NCBI GenBank assembly: GCA_022800665.1
Contig: JAAWQS010000003.1
Coordinates: 1 to 64,000, forward strand
Direction: 5' to 3'
Length of the DNA stretch: 64,000 bases
From: Oscillospiraceae bacterium
GTDB taxonomy: Bacteria > Bacillota > Clostridia > Oscillospirales > Oscillospiraceae
Shown here piece after piece: positions 16,210 to 24,875 of the stretch. Position numbers and translations under genes: made by a program. The notes beneath the pieces were generated by a model that was given only the letters and a program-made list of their open reading frames with translations, searched no databases and was not told the origin of the DNA. Each line of letters starts with the position of its first letter. Position 1 is the first letter of the stretch.

Positions 16210-17508
16210 ATGGAGCATTACTATCAACCGGAAATCGAGTGCGCCTCCCAGGAGCAGATCCTGGCGTGGCAGAATGAACGCTTGGTCAAGCAGGTGCGGC
16301 ATGTGTGGGACAACGTACCCTACTACCGCAAGAAAATGGAGGAGAAGGGCGTGGCCCCCGGCGATGTCCAGAGCGTGGCAGACCTGCACAAGCTGCCCTT
16401 CCTGACCAAAGACGACCTGCGGGACGCCTACCCCTACGGCCTGCTGGCCGCGCCCATGCGGGACTGCGTCCGCATCCAGTCCACCTCCGGCACCACCGGA
16501 CGGCGGGTCGTGGCCTTCTATACCCAGCACGACCTGGACCTGTGGGAGGACTGCTGCGCCAGAGCCATTGTCGCCGCCGGCGGTACGGCGGACGACGTGT
16601 GCCATGTGAGCTACGGCTATGGCCTCTTTACCGGCGGCCCCGGTCTCAACGGCGGCAGCCACCGGGTGGGCTGTCTGACCATCCCCATGTCCTCCGGCAA
16701 TACGGACCGGCAGCTCCAGTTCATGGTGGACCTGGGCGCGACCATCCTCTGCTGCACCCCCTCCTACGCCGCCTATCTGGCGGAGAGCATCCAGGAGCGG
16801 GGCCTGCGGGATCAGATCAAGCTGAAAGCCGGTATCTTCGGCGCGGAGGCGTGGAGCGAGGAGATGCGCCAGGATATCCAGAACAAGCTGGGCATCAAAG
16901 CCTACGATATCTACGGCCTCACCGAGACCAGCGGTCCGGGCGTCAGCTTCGAATGCTCCGCCCAGACCGGTATGCACGTCAACGAGGACCACTTTATTGC
17001 CGAGATCATTGATCCCGACACCGGCGAGGTCCTGCCGGAGGGCAGCAAAGGGGAGCTGGTATTTTCCTCCATCACCAAGGAGGCGTTCCCCCTCCTGCGC
17101 TACCGCACGCGGGATATCTGCGTGCTCACCAGGGAGAAATGCTCCTGTGGCCGCACCCATGTGAAAATGTGCAAACCCATGGGCCGCAGTGACGATATGC
17201 TGATTGTCAAGGGTGTGAACGTGTTCCCGTCCCAGATTGAGACGGTACTGCTGGAGCAGGGCTATCCCGCCAACTATCAGATTATCGTTGACCGGGTCAA
17301 CAACTCCGATACCCTGGAGGTCATGGTGGAGATGACACCGGAGATCTTCTCCGACAGCCTGGGCCGGGTCAGCGAAATGGAGAAGGGCCTGGTGGCCGCG
17401 CTGAAGGCCATGCTGGGAATTTACGCCAGAGTCCGCCTGGTGGCCCCCAAATCCATCACCCGCAGCGAGGGCAAGGCCGTACGTGTGATTGACAAACGGA
17501 AAATTTAA
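16210..17508 (+). CDS. Phenylacetate--CoA ligase family protein
   Basis: An ATP-dependent AMP-forming acyl-CoA ligase of 432 residues. QSTSGTTGRRVVAFYT is the phosphate-binding P-loop, YGLTETSGPG the adenine-binding motif, and the C-terminal lid carries RSEGKAVRVIDKRKI with its catalytic lysine. A CXC plus Cys cluster in REKCSCGRTHVKMC is typical of anaerobe PaaK proteins. ATG 16210 is preceded by AGAAGGAG. The adjacent ACT protein and aminotransferase point to arylacetate or indoleacetate products of aromatic amino acid breakdown; the true substrate is not shown. Confidence 0.9.
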   Translation: MEHYYQPEIECASQEQILAWQNERLVKQVRHVWDNVPYYRKKMEEKGVAPGDVQSVADLHKLPFLTKDDLRDAYPYGLLAAPMRDCVRIQSTSGTTGRRVVAFYTQHDLDLWEDCCARAIVAAGGTADDVCHVSYGYGLFTGGPGLNGGSHRVGCLTIPMSSGNTDRQLQFMVDLGATILCCTPSYAAYLAESIQERGLRDQIKLKAGIFGAEAWSEEMRQDIQNKLGIKAYDIYGLTETSGPGVSFECSAQTGMHVNEDHFIAEIIDPDTGEVLPEGSKGELVFSSITKEAFPLLRYRTRDICVLTREKCSCGRTHVKMCKPMGRSDDMLIVKGVNVFPSQIETVLLEQGYPANYQIIVDRVNNSDTLEVMVEMTPEIFSDSLGRVSEMEKGLVAALKAMLGIYARVRLVAPKSITRSEGKAVRVIDKRKI

Positions 17509-17546
17509 GAGGATTCAAATTCAAGAGAATTAAGAGGAGAACCGCT

Positions 17547-17945
17547 ATGATTATTCAACAGATTTCTGTGTTTCTGGAGAACCGCGCCGGACAGCTGCTG
17601 GACGTGACCAGGGTCCTGGCGGAAAATGAGATCGACATGCAGGCAATCAATATCGCTGAGACCGCCGATTACGGCATTGCCCGCCTGATCGTGGCGACCC
17701 CCCAGCGGGCCATGCGGATTTTGCAGGAAAAGGGCTTTATCCTGCGCCTGACGCCGGTGGTGGAGGCCACGGTGCCGGACCGTCCCGGCGGGCTGAACGA
17801 GCTACTGTCCGCTGTGGCGGAGGCGGGCATTGATATCGAGTATATGTACTCCGCTTTTCAGGGGCAGAGAAACGGTCTGGCGTACATGGTCTTCCGGGTG
17901 GGAGACGCCGAACGCCTGGAGGATGTGCTGAAAAATATCAGCTGA
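17547..17945 (+). CDS. Tandem ACT-domain protein
   Basis: 132 residues made of two ACT modules: MIIQQISVFLENRAGQLLDV... (1-65) and LTPVVEATVPDRPGGLNELL... (67-130). Each has the ligand-binding RAG/RPG turn. Free-standing double ACT proteins usually sense an amino acid. They very often sit beside PaaK-type ligases in Clostridia and archaea, as here (38 bases after paaK, 40 before the aminotransferase). A regulatory role on the ligase or aminotransferase is inferred. Confidence 0.88.
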   Translation: MIIQQISVFLENRAGQLLDVTRVLAENEIDMQAINIAETADYGIARLIVATPQRAMRILQEKGFILRLTPVVEATVPDRPGGLNELLSAVAEAGIDIEYMYSAFQGQRNGLAYMVFRVGDAERLEDVLKNIS

Positions 17946-17985
17946 CCCCCTAATATTCTAAACAAGGAAAAGGAAGAGAAGTACC

Positions 17986-19152
17986 ATGCAGGAAATGAGC
18001 AGAAGGAACAAGCTGTTTACGGACTCCGTCATCCGCCGGATGACCCGGATTGCCATTGACGTGGGGGCCATCAATCTGGCCCAGGGATTTCCGGACTTCG
18101 ACCCGCCCAAGGCGATGATGGACCGGCTGGCCGAGGTCAGCCACGCGGGTCCCCATCAGTACCCTATCACCATGGGCGCGCCCAACTTCCGCGCCGCCCT
18201 GGCCCGGAAATGCGGCAGATTCATGGGCCGCACCCTGGACCCGGACCGGGAGATTGTTGTGACCATCGGGTCCACGGAGGCCATGGTGGACACCATCTTT
18301 GCCCTCACCAATCCCGGTGACAAGATCATCATGTTCTCTCCCTACTTTGAGAACTACCACGCCCAGGCGATCATGGCGGACTGCGAGGCGGTTTTCGTCC
18401 CCTTGGTTCCCCCTGCGTTCCATTTTGACCCCAATGTGCTGGAGGACGCTTTCCGCCAGGGTGCGAAGGCGATTCTGATCTGCAACCCCTCCAACCCCAG
18501 CGGCAAGGTGTTCACCCGCGACGAGCTGAAGCTGATTGCGGACCTGTGCATCAAGTACGACGTGTATGCCATCATGGACGAGGTCTACGAGCACATCCTC
18601 TACGACGGCAACCAGCACACCTACATGAACAGCCTGCCCGGCATGTGGGAGCGGACCGTCAGCTGTTCCAGCCTCTCCAAGACGTATTCCGTCACCGGCT
18701 GGCGGCTGGGCTACGCCATTGCCCCGGAGCCGATTATGGAGCGGATCAAGCAGTACCACGACTTCAACACCGTGGGTGCGCCCTCCCCGCTGATGGAAGC
18801 GGCGATTGTGGGTCTGGATATGCCGGACAGCTATTACGAGGAGTTCGGAGCGCATTACGCCCACATGAAAAAACTGTTTACCGACGGTCTGAAGAACATC
18901 GGCATCCCCTTCACCGATCCCCAGGGCGCGTATTTCGTGCTGGCCAACATCGGACCGTATCTGAAGAAGGGACAGAGCGACGTGGAGTTCTGCGAGGAGA
19001 TGGCCCGGAAGGTGGGCGTGGCCTGCGTGCCGGGAACGTCGTTCTTCAAGGAGGACGTCAACGATATCGTCCGGGTGCACTTCGCCAAGAAGGACGAGAC
19101 GCTGTATGACGCATTGGAGCGGTTGTCCCACATCAAAGAGAAAATGGCGTGA
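17986..19152 (+). CDS. PLP-dependent aminotransferase, class I/II
   Basis: A 388-residue fold-type I aminotransferase. Landmarks are INLAQGFPDFDPP near the N-terminus, NPSNPSGKVFTRDEL, the YDVYAIMDEVYEHI strand that positions PLP, and the Schiff-base lysine in SSLSKTYSVTGWRLGYA. The AQGFPDF start is typical of kynurenine/aspartate/aromatic aminotransferases. As the last gene of the PaaK-ACT operon it probably makes or uses the 2-oxo acid feeding that pathway. The specific amino acid is unknown. Ribosome site AAAAGGAAGAG. Confidence 0.9.
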   Translation: MQEMSRRNKLFTDSVIRRMTRIAIDVGAINLAQGFPDFDPPKAMMDRLAEVSHAGPHQYPITMGAPNFRAALARKCGRFMGRTLDPDREIVVTIGSTEAMVDTIFALTNPGDKIIMFSPYFENYHAQAIMADCEAVFVPLVPPAFHFDPNVLEDAFRQGAKAILICNPSNPSGKVFTRDELKLIADLCIKYDVYAIMDEVYEHILYDGNQHTYMNSLPGMWERTVSCSSLSKTYSVTGWRLGYAIAPEPIMERIKQYHDFNTVGAPSPLMEAAIVGLDMPDSYYEEFGAHYAHMKKLFTDGLKNIGIPFTDPQGAYFVLANIGPYLKKGQSDVEFCEEMARKVGVACVPGTSFFKEDVNDIVRVHFAKKDETLYDALERLSHIKEKMA

Positions 19153-19169
19153 GGACCAGCGCATAAAAA

Positions 19170-19208
19170 AGAGGACCGGCGGAGGGTTATCCCCCCTGCC
19201 GGTCCTCT
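19170..19208. terminator. Bidirectional terminator overlapping a coding end
   Basis: A perfect 11-bp stem AGAGGACCGGC/GCCGGTCCTCT with a 17-base loop, preceded by AAAAA and followed by TCTGTAT. The last seven codons of the convergent lipoprotein gene lie in its loop and right arm. Confidence 0.8.
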
Positions 19209-20128
19209 TCTGTATGGGCAAAGCGGATGAACAGATCCGCCGCTTTTCCCAGGCCGCTGTCATCCAGGAGGACCACCGTGTGCCAGGATTCCTCCCCGCT
19301 GTCCGGGGGACTGTAGGCTGTGCGGACGGTCCCGTCCCTGCTCTTTTCCTCCACCAGCACCCACGCCGTATCGGGCAGGCACTCCAGTTCCGGCAGTTCC
19401 TCCCGCAGGGCCAGTTCGTCGGACTGCAAAAGCATGTTGTTCCCGTCGAATTGGGACACCGTCAGCTTCTCCAGACGGGGCTTGTACTCCATATTGACTG
19501 TCACCTTAATTGTTTCAGAGGCTTTCTTACCCGCTAACGCCGATGCATATGTGTGCGTTTCGTAGTATGAGCCAAGTCCCACCGAACCGTTGCCGCTGTT
19601 TTTCAGGTACACCATACCCTCCGAAGTCTCATAGACCCGGTAAAAGGTCAAATAGCCGCTGTCCGTAAATTGGTCCCACTCCGGTCCTGCGTCCAACGGC
19701 GGGCCGATATAGAGGGTACCGCTGATGATGTTGGCGGTTTCGTTTTCGCTGTCTTGACACTCAAACTGGAGATTTGCCATATCGGATATGGTTTCCGAAA
19801 AAATCTGCGGTCCGTTCGGGTCGCTGCCGTGGATCAGAAACAGACTGCGGCCCTCCATGCCGAAGCTGTACTGCCCGTCTTTTTGCTTTTCCCCAACCAC
19901 GATCTCCTGGGGAAGGCTGTATGTGCCGTATTGCGTACGCAGTGTATCTGTGCCGTAGGTGGTCAGATTCGGATTGTTTTCAAAGCTGTCCCGGACTGCG
20001 TCCATGGAATCATAGACCACGAAAAATCCGGCAAAGCGGTCCCCATTCCCCTCCTCCGGCTGGGCCAGGGAGCAGCCGCTGAGAACCGCCAGCAGCGCCG
20101 CCAGGAGCAGAGCAAGTTTACATCTCAT
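19187..20128 (-). CDS. Lipoprotein of unknown function, third gene of the DUF2975-like/XRE cassette
   Basis: A 313-residue protein starting MRCKLALLLAALLAVLSGC with lipobox LSGC at about 16-19, so a membrane-anchored extracellular lipoprotein. The body is beta-rich and polar (FFVVYDSMDAVRDSFE, QIFSETISDMANLQFE). There are no catalytic motifs I recognise. ATG 20128 lies inside the end of the XRE gene, overlapping it by 11 bases, so the two are translationally coupled. The C-terminal codons run into the terminator hairpin. It may sense or buffer a surface signal for the cassette; that is conjecture. Confidence 0.8.
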   Translation of the reverse strand: MRCKLALLLAALLAVLSGCSLAQPEEGNGDRFAGFFVVYDSMDAVRDSFENNPNLTTYGTDTLRTQYGTYSLPQEIVVGEKQKDGQYSFGMEGRSLFLIHGSDPNGPQIFSETISDMANLQFECQDSENETANIISGTLYIGPPLDAGPEWDQFTDSGYLTFYRVYETSEGMVYLKNSGNGSVGLGSYYETHTYASALAGKKASETIKVTVNMEYKPRLEKLTVSQFDGNNMLLQSDELALREELPELECLPDTAWVLVEEKSRDGTVRTAYSPPDSGEESWHTVVLLDDSGLGKAADLFIRFAHTEEDRQGG

Positions 20129-20348
20129 CTTCAGATTCCTCCAATCTCCCGTCAAAATGCAGGATATCCCCCACATCGCACTCCATATAGTAACAGATTT
20201 TATTGATGGTATGGAACCGGACGCCGTTGGCCTTGCCGGAGCGGAGGATGGAGAGATTGGCCTCCGTGATGCCGACCTTGGCGCACAGCTCCTTGCCGGT
20301 GACGCCCCGCTGCTTGAGGACCTCGTTCAATGTCACAATGATTGCCAT
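20118..20348 (-). CDS. XRE-family transcriptional regulator (76 aa)
   Basis: A minimal Cro/C1-type helix-turn-helix: TLNEVLKQRGVTGKELCAKV, then GITEANLSILRSGKANGVRF, then CDVGDILHFDG. This short YozG-like form commonly pairs with DUF2975 membrane proteins. ATG 20348 has GAGGCGG upstream; the longer open frame reads through the upstream gene out of register and is not used. It is the likely repressor acting on the inverted repeat at 21296-21334. Confidence 0.92.
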   Translation of the reverse strand: MAIIVTLNEVLKQRGVTGKELCAKVGITEANLSILRSGKANGVRFHTINKICYYMECDVGDILHFDGRLEESEDEM

Positions 20349-20358
20349 AACCGCCGCC

Positions 20359-21267
20359 TCAAATGATGCTCTCGTTGTCGTCGCTGACAGCCTTGGCCCC
20401 CTGTATATAGCGGCAGAGCAGTCCCAGCGCAGCCGACAGCAATACCGTGGCGGCTGGGAAGGAGACGGTGGAGGAAATATGCTGCAGGGACGAGAAAAAC
20501 AGCATCTGGAAGGCGTTCCCCGCCACGCAGGTAAGCACGGAAGCGGCGGCGGTTCTGGCGCACCAGAGACTGAGCTTTTCCGCCAGCCGTACCGTCTCCG
20601 CACCGAAGGGATCGGCCTCCATGGCGCGGGCCAGGTCCCCGCCCCACAGCAGTACCAGGCAGCCCAGCAGCGCGGGGAGCATCCCGAAGACTGCCAGCAG
20701 CGTCAGGGAGGCATAGGTGGGGAAGAGCTGCTGGTTCGGGATGGCGGTGTTGCCCTCCGCGACCTGGCGAACGGTCTGTACCAGGGCGGCGGCGTGGTTC
20801 CAGACAATCAGGCACGGCAGCAGACAGCCCGCGCCGTTGAGAAGGGACGCCAGGGTGTCGCCCAGGACGGCGGTTTTCCCCAGCCGGTCCAGGCCCCGCA
20901 GCACGGCCCACGCCAGCAGGGTGGCGGCTGTGCCGCCGGCGGCGGCAAGGCTCCACAAGGGCGCAAGGTCCTGGCCTGTACTCAGCAGGCCAGGGTTGAC
21001 CAGAAAGTACAGTCCCGCCAGGATTTGCAGGGAGCCCAGAAGCAGCAGCCAGTCCCACCCGCACCGTCCCCGCCGTAGCAGTCCCAGTCCGGGCAGGGCG
21101 GACAGCAGCAGTACGATGGTCCAGGCCCCGGCGTTCCCGCCGCGCCCGGAGAGGGACAGGGTGCGCAGCCACTGGCCGAATTGGGTGAACAGTCCGGTGT
21201 GGAGCAGGAGGGTCAGGAACACCGCCAGGGTCAGTCCGGCGGCGAGGCCCATTCGTTTGGCTTTCAC
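20359..21267 (-). CDS. DUF2975-like polytopic membrane protein
   Basis: 302 residues with about eight hydrophobic helices. The C-terminus RYIQGAKAVSDDNESII resembles the DUF2975 family end (helix, then DDNxxII). It is first in a three-gene operon, followed 10 bases later by the XRE regulator. AAAGGAGG precedes the ATG. The pairing of DUF2975 with a 70-80-residue XRE protein is widespread in Firmicutes, with no established function. The family assignment rests on the C-terminal motif and context; the N-terminal half looks longer than usual. Confidence 0.75.
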   Translation of the reverse strand: MKAKRMGLAAGLTLAVFLTLLLHTGLFTQFGQWLRTLSLSGRGGNAGAWTIVLLLSALPGLGLLRRGRCGWDWLLLLGSLQILAGLYFLVNPGLLSTGQDLAPLWSLAAAGGTAATLLAWAVLRGLDRLGKTAVLGDTLASLLNGAGCLLPCLIVWNHAAALVQTVRQVAEGNTAIPNQQLFPTYASLTLLAVFGMLPALLGCLVLLWGGDLARAMEADPFGAETVRLAEKLSLWCARTAAASVLTCVAGNAFQMLFFSSLQHISSTVSFPAATVLLSAALGLLCRYIQGAKAVSDDNESII

Positions 21268-21295
21268 GGCGCGTTCCTCCTTTGATTATTGTTTT

Positions 21296-21341
21296 ACGAT
21301 AATTATAGGGAGAGCATATCACACAAATTATCGTTTGTCAA
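21296..21341 (-). promoter_or_regulatory. Promoter with inverted-repeat operator
   Basis: On the minus strand, TTGACA (21341-21336), 17 bases, TATGCT (21318-21313). ACGATAATT (21296-21304) and AATTATCGT (21326-21334) form a perfect 9-bp inverted repeat with 30-base centre spacing. One half lies between -35 and -10 and the other just after the start point. This suits repression by the XRE protein encoded second in the operon. Confidence 0.7.
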
Positions 21342-21351
21342 TAATTTTTCT

Positions 21352-21393
21352 GATAAAAACAGGCGGGCGGCTTTTTCCAAAGACACCCGCCTG
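21352..21393 (-). terminator. Terminator of the YesL-M42 operon
   Basis: On the minus strand, stem CAGGCGGG/CCCGCCTG followed by GTTTTTATC. Confidence 0.85.
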
Positions 21394-21424
21394 GGATTCT
21401 GCTGCTATACGGCTGTCCGGTTGG

Positions 21425-22459
21425 TCAGCCGAGATAGGCGTTCAGGAGGCGGATGGTATTCTCCACCCCTTTCCGATGGGTCCGCTCATAGCCGTGGGAC
21501 GCATAGACGCCGGGACCGCAGAGTCCGTGGCGCAGGTCGTGTCCGGCGCTGAGGGATACGTCCACATCCGAGCCGTACATTGGGTAGACGTCCACCGCAA
21601 AGTCCGCGCCGCCCCGGCGCGCCGCCTCGATCAGCGCGCTGACCACCTCATAGTTGTACGGACCTTTTTTATCCTTGGCGCAGATGGAGACCTGCGTTTC
21701 CCGGCACGCCAGCCCGTCGCCCACGCAGCCCATGTCCAGAGAGATGGCCTCTGTAACGCCGGCGGGGACAGAGGCCGCGGCGCCATGCCCCACCTCCTCA
21801 AAGACGGTCAGATGGTGCCACACCCGCCGGCGCAGGGTTACGGCTTTCTCCGCCGCCGCCTGGGCCTGGGCCAGCAGGATGCCCGCGCACAGCTTGTCGT
21901 CCAGGAAGCGGCTTTTGATGTAGCCGGAGGATGTGACCATGGTGCGGGGGTCGAAGCAGACAATATCCCCGTTCATAATCCCCAGGGCCTCCACCGCCTC
22001 CTTTGTGTCCGCCTCCTCGTCCAGCAGGACCTCCATCACGTCAAAATCCCGCTTGGTATCCCGATAGTGGGGGTTGACATGGACGGAGGCGTTTTTCAGC
22101 TGGAAAACGCCGGTATAGCTCTTTCCGCTCCGGGTGACGACCCGCACGTTCTCGCACTCCGCATTGACAGCGGCCAGTCCGCCCAGATTGCTCAGCCGCA
22201 GGCGGCCATTGGGCATGATTTCCGCCACAATGCCGCCCAGGGTGTCCAGATGAGCCTGGAGGAGCAGGGCGTTTTCCTCCGGGGCCTCCGGGTTCAGACA
22301 GACCAGCACGCCGCCTTTCACGGTGCGCTGGGGGCGGAACCCCAATTTTTCATACTCCGCCGCTGTGTACGCGGCTGCATTGGCCGTATAGCCGGTAGGG
22401 CTGTCAATCGCCAGCAGGGCCAGCGTCTGGCTGATGGCAGCATCCGTATAAGACTGCAT
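21425..22459 (-). CDS. M42-family metallopeptidase
   Basis: A dizinc aminopeptidase of the M42 (glutamyl aminopeptidase/deblocking) family, 344 residues. Metal-binding or catalytic segments visible are QAHLDTLGG, KSRFLDDKLCAGIL, FEEVGHGAA and the late SHGYERTH. ATG 22459 has AGGAGG nine bases upstream; the in-frame ATG at 22468 touches that site. It is downstream of a YesL protein and divergent from a sugar ABC operon. Some M42 members were once annotated as endoglucanase (CelM), but peptide hydrolysis is the established activity. Confidence 0.92.
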   Translation of the reverse strand: MQSYTDAAISQTLALLAIDSPTGYTANAAAYTAAEYEKLGFRPQRTVKGGVLVCLNPEAPEENALLLQAHLDTLGGIVAEIMPNGRLRLSNLGGLAAVNAECENVRVVTRSGKSYTGVFQLKNASVHVNPHYRDTKRDFDVMEVLLDEEADTKEAVEALGIMNGDIVCFDPRTMVTSSGYIKSRFLDDKLCAGILLAQAQAAAEKAVTLRRRVWHHLTVFEEVGHGAAASVPAGVTEAISLDMGCVGDGLACRETQVSICAKDKKGPYNYEVVSALIEAARRGGADFAVDVYPMYGSDVDVSLSAGHDLRHGLCGPGVYASHGYERTHRKGVENTIRLLNAYLG

Positions 22460-22472
22460 GGAAATCATCCTC

Positions 22473-23147
22473 CTATTTTTCTATAATCTCCTCATCCAAG
22501 ATGAGCACCTTCCGCAATACCAGATTCCCCAGCAGGCAGGGGATGGAGAATCCGACCAGCAGCATGAACGCCAGGCTGAGGGGGAACCACAGCAGTCCGA
22601 TCAGCGGCGGCGTCCAGTACCACGCCGCCGCCAACACCGCCCGCATAGGCCGTCCGATGCTCAGCAGTACCGCCAGACGCACCGTCTCCCGCGACAGGCT
22701 CCGTCCGTTTGCCAGCAGGCGGTAGAGGTAGACCGATGAGAGCAGCACGATGATGAAGACCGTGGCGCAGAGCATGAAGGGCAGGTAGAACAGCCAGTTT
22801 TCCCCGGCGAAGCCGATGTAGAACCGCGCCCCGTACCCGGCGGCGGACAGTGGGAACGCCGTCAGCAGGAACGCGCCCCAGGCCGCGCCCCATCGCTCCT
22901 GAAAGTGGCGCAGGAAATCCCCGGCCCGCACCGGCTTGTCGTCCAACGCCTCCCGGACGGTCCGGTTCAGGGCGAAGACCGCCGCCGGTATGGTCGCCAC
23001 CGGAATGCAGACGGCCACAAACAGCGCGTTCACCACCAGCAGCCCGGCGCACTCCGTCTTCAGAATTTCCCAGAACCGCCGGGGGCTGGGACACATGGTC
23101 TCCCGCTCCGGGTTCCGCTCTACCTCTTCTTCCTTGTTCCACCCCAT
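22473..23147 (-). CDS. YesL family (DUF624) membrane protein
   Basis: A 224-residue protein with about five hydrophobic helices after a charged N-terminus (MGWNKEEEVERNPERE). The opening FWEILKTECAGLLVVNALFV and NRTVREALDDKPV segment match YesL/DUF624 proteins. These sit beside carbohydrate ABC importers in Firmicutes and have unknown function. Here it faces such an operon across a 427-base gap. It is first in a unit with the M42 peptidase, which starts 13 bases after its stop. Confidence 0.88.
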   Translation of the reverse strand: MGWNKEEEVERNPERETMCPSPRRFWEILKTECAGLLVVNALFVAVCIPVATIPAAVFALNRTVREALDDKPVRAGDFLRHFQERWGAAWGAFLLTAFPLSAAGYGARFYIGFAGENWLFYLPFMLCATVFIIVLLSSVYLYRLLANGRSLSRETVRLAVLLSIGRPMRAVLAAAWYWTPPLIGLLWFPLSLAFMLLVGFSIPCLLGNLVLRKVLILDEEIIEK

Positions 23148-23574
23148 AACAGGCCTCCCTTCCGCCGCTCCGGGGCGGCGTTTTTTTCGCTGTGCGACAG
23201 TGTATCATACCTATTCTGAAATTTCAACTCCAGTCCGGGCCTATTGGGGAAATTTATTTTATAAAAAGCGCATTCTTACATATTTTGGAAGCGTCTGTGT
23301 ACCGGCGGCAGGACCCGTTTCCAGAACGCCAGACCTGCTTTTCGGGTATATTGTACAAAAAGAAGGGGTACAAATCTGACAATTATAACGAAATTGATTG
23401 GAAATATACAAAAATGCGAGATGATATCACTGAAATTGGACATTTTAACAATCTGTGAATATTTTGCACAAAAATACGCATTTACATATATACCCTCCGC
23501 GTATTATAGTAATGCAAATCGTGCAGGGCCGAAGGAGGCCAAAAGACACGAAAAAATGAAAAAGGAGTGGAGTT
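23148..23574. promoter_or_regulatory. Divergent control region between yesL-like and sugar ABC operons
   Basis: 427 bases, markedly AT-rich in the right half, with no convincing gene. A candidate plus-strand promoter is TTTACA (23481-23486), 17 bases, TTATAG (23504-23509), 65 bases before the binding-protein start. I found no clear CcpA (cre) site or regulator palindrome by eye. Confidence 0.5.
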
Positions 23575-24861
23575 ATGAGAAAATTACCCCGTATGATAGC
23601 GGCGGCCCTGGCGCTGGCTCTGCTGCTGTCAGTCACCGGATGCGGCGGCTCCGCAGATGGCAAAACCCACCTGAGCTTCCAGATCTGGGACGTCTTCCAG
23701 CGCGACGGTATGCAGGCGATGTGTGACGCCTACACAGCCCAGCATCCCGATGTAGTCATTGACGTACAGGTCACAAGCTGGAGCGAATACTGGACCAAGC
23801 TGGAGGCGGCTGCGGAAAGCAACACCATGCCAGACATCTATTGGATGCACACGGATCAGATTCTCTATTATGCCGACTTCGGCATTCTGGCAGACCTGAC
23901 GGACCTCTATGCAGATGAGGACCCCAATTACTATGCCAACCACTTCTCGGATGTCTCCATCGCCAACGCCAGCGGCAGCGATGGCCGCATTTACGGCGTG
24001 CCCAAGGATAAGGACAACGTGGTCCTGGTCTACAACAAGGAGATGTTTGATGCCGCAGGCGTCGCCTACCCCGACGACACCTGGACCTGGGACGACATGA
24101 TGGACGCCTCCCAGAAGGTCTACGACGCCACCGGAAAATACGGCTACCTGGCCTACAACGACGAGCAGCTGGGCTACTGGAACTTCGTCTACCAGAACGG
24201 CGGCTACATACTGGACGAGAATAACGTCTATGCCGGATACACCAACCCCGCCACGGCAGACGCCATCAAATTCTATGTAGGCATCCAGCAAAACGAGTGG
24301 TGCCCCGACCAGACCTACTTTACGGAGACCAGCCCCGGCACCGCCTTCTTCTCCGAGGTGGGCTGCATGTTCCTGGAGGGCAGCTGGAACCTGCTGGCCG
24401 AGATGCAGAACTATCCTGAGATGGTGGGCAAGTGGGACATCGCGCCCCTGCCGAAATGCCCCAATCCCGCCAGCGGCGACGGACGGGGAACCATCTCCAA
24501 CGGCCTGTGCTACTCCACCGCCGCAAAGGGCAAGCAGCTGGAGCAGGTCAAGGATGTGCTCCGCTTCTTCGGCAGCGAAGAGGGACAGCGCATTCAGGGC
24601 GAGTCCGGCGCAGCCATCCCCGCGTATCTGGGCCTGGAGGAAACCTGGTCCACCGCCTATGAATCCTTTGATTACATGCTGGATGTGGGCGTGTGCTACG
24701 ATCAGTTCGATTACGCCGTCAAGTACATCAACAACCCCTCCCGCCGCAAGTGGAAGCCCCTTGTGGCCGACGAGATGGTCAAGATCTACAAGGGCGAGGA
24801 TATCGACAGCACCCTGGCCCGTATGCAGGAAATTGCAGACAGCTATGTGACAACTGAGTGA
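23575..24861 (+). CDS. Sugar ABC transporter substrate-binding lipoprotein
   Basis: A CUT1-family extracellular solute-binding protein of 428 residues. The signal MRKLPRMIAAALALALLLSV ends in the lipobox VTGC (about 20-23). The mature part opens THLSFQIWDVFQRDGMQAMC and contains DIYWMHTDQI and YNKEMFDAAGV, typical of MalE/RafE-like proteins. Two permeases and a GH36 alpha-galactosidase follow, so raffinose/melibiose-type alpha-galactosides are the expected ligands; that rests on context. Confidence 0.93.
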   Translation: MRKLPRMIAAALALALLLSVTGCGGSADGKTHLSFQIWDVFQRDGMQAMCDAYTAQHPDVVIDVQVTSWSEYWTKLEAAAESNTMPDIYWMHTDQILYYADFGILADLTDLYADEDPNYYANHFSDVSIANASGSDGRIYGVPKDKDNVVLVYNKEMFDAAGVAYPDDTWTWDDMMDASQKVYDATGKYGYLAYNDEQLGYWNFVYQNGGYILDENNVYAGYTNPATADAIKFYVGIQQNEWCPDQTYFTETSPGTAFFSEVGCMFLEGSWNLLAEMQNYPEMVGKWDIAPLPKCPNPASGDGRGTISNGLCYSTAAKGKQLEQVKDVLRFFGSEEGQRIQGESGAAIPAYLGLEETWSTAYESFDYMLDVGVCYDQFDYAVKYINNPSRRKWKPLVADEMVKIYKGEDIDSTLARMQEIADSYVTTE

Positions 24862-24875
24862 GGGGAGGTATTTTC

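Noticed and set aside
20118..20603. 161-codon version of the XRE gene
   Set aside because: The first 85 codons lie inside the DUF2975-like gene in another frame; ATG 20348 with a ribosome site gives the normal 76-residue protein.
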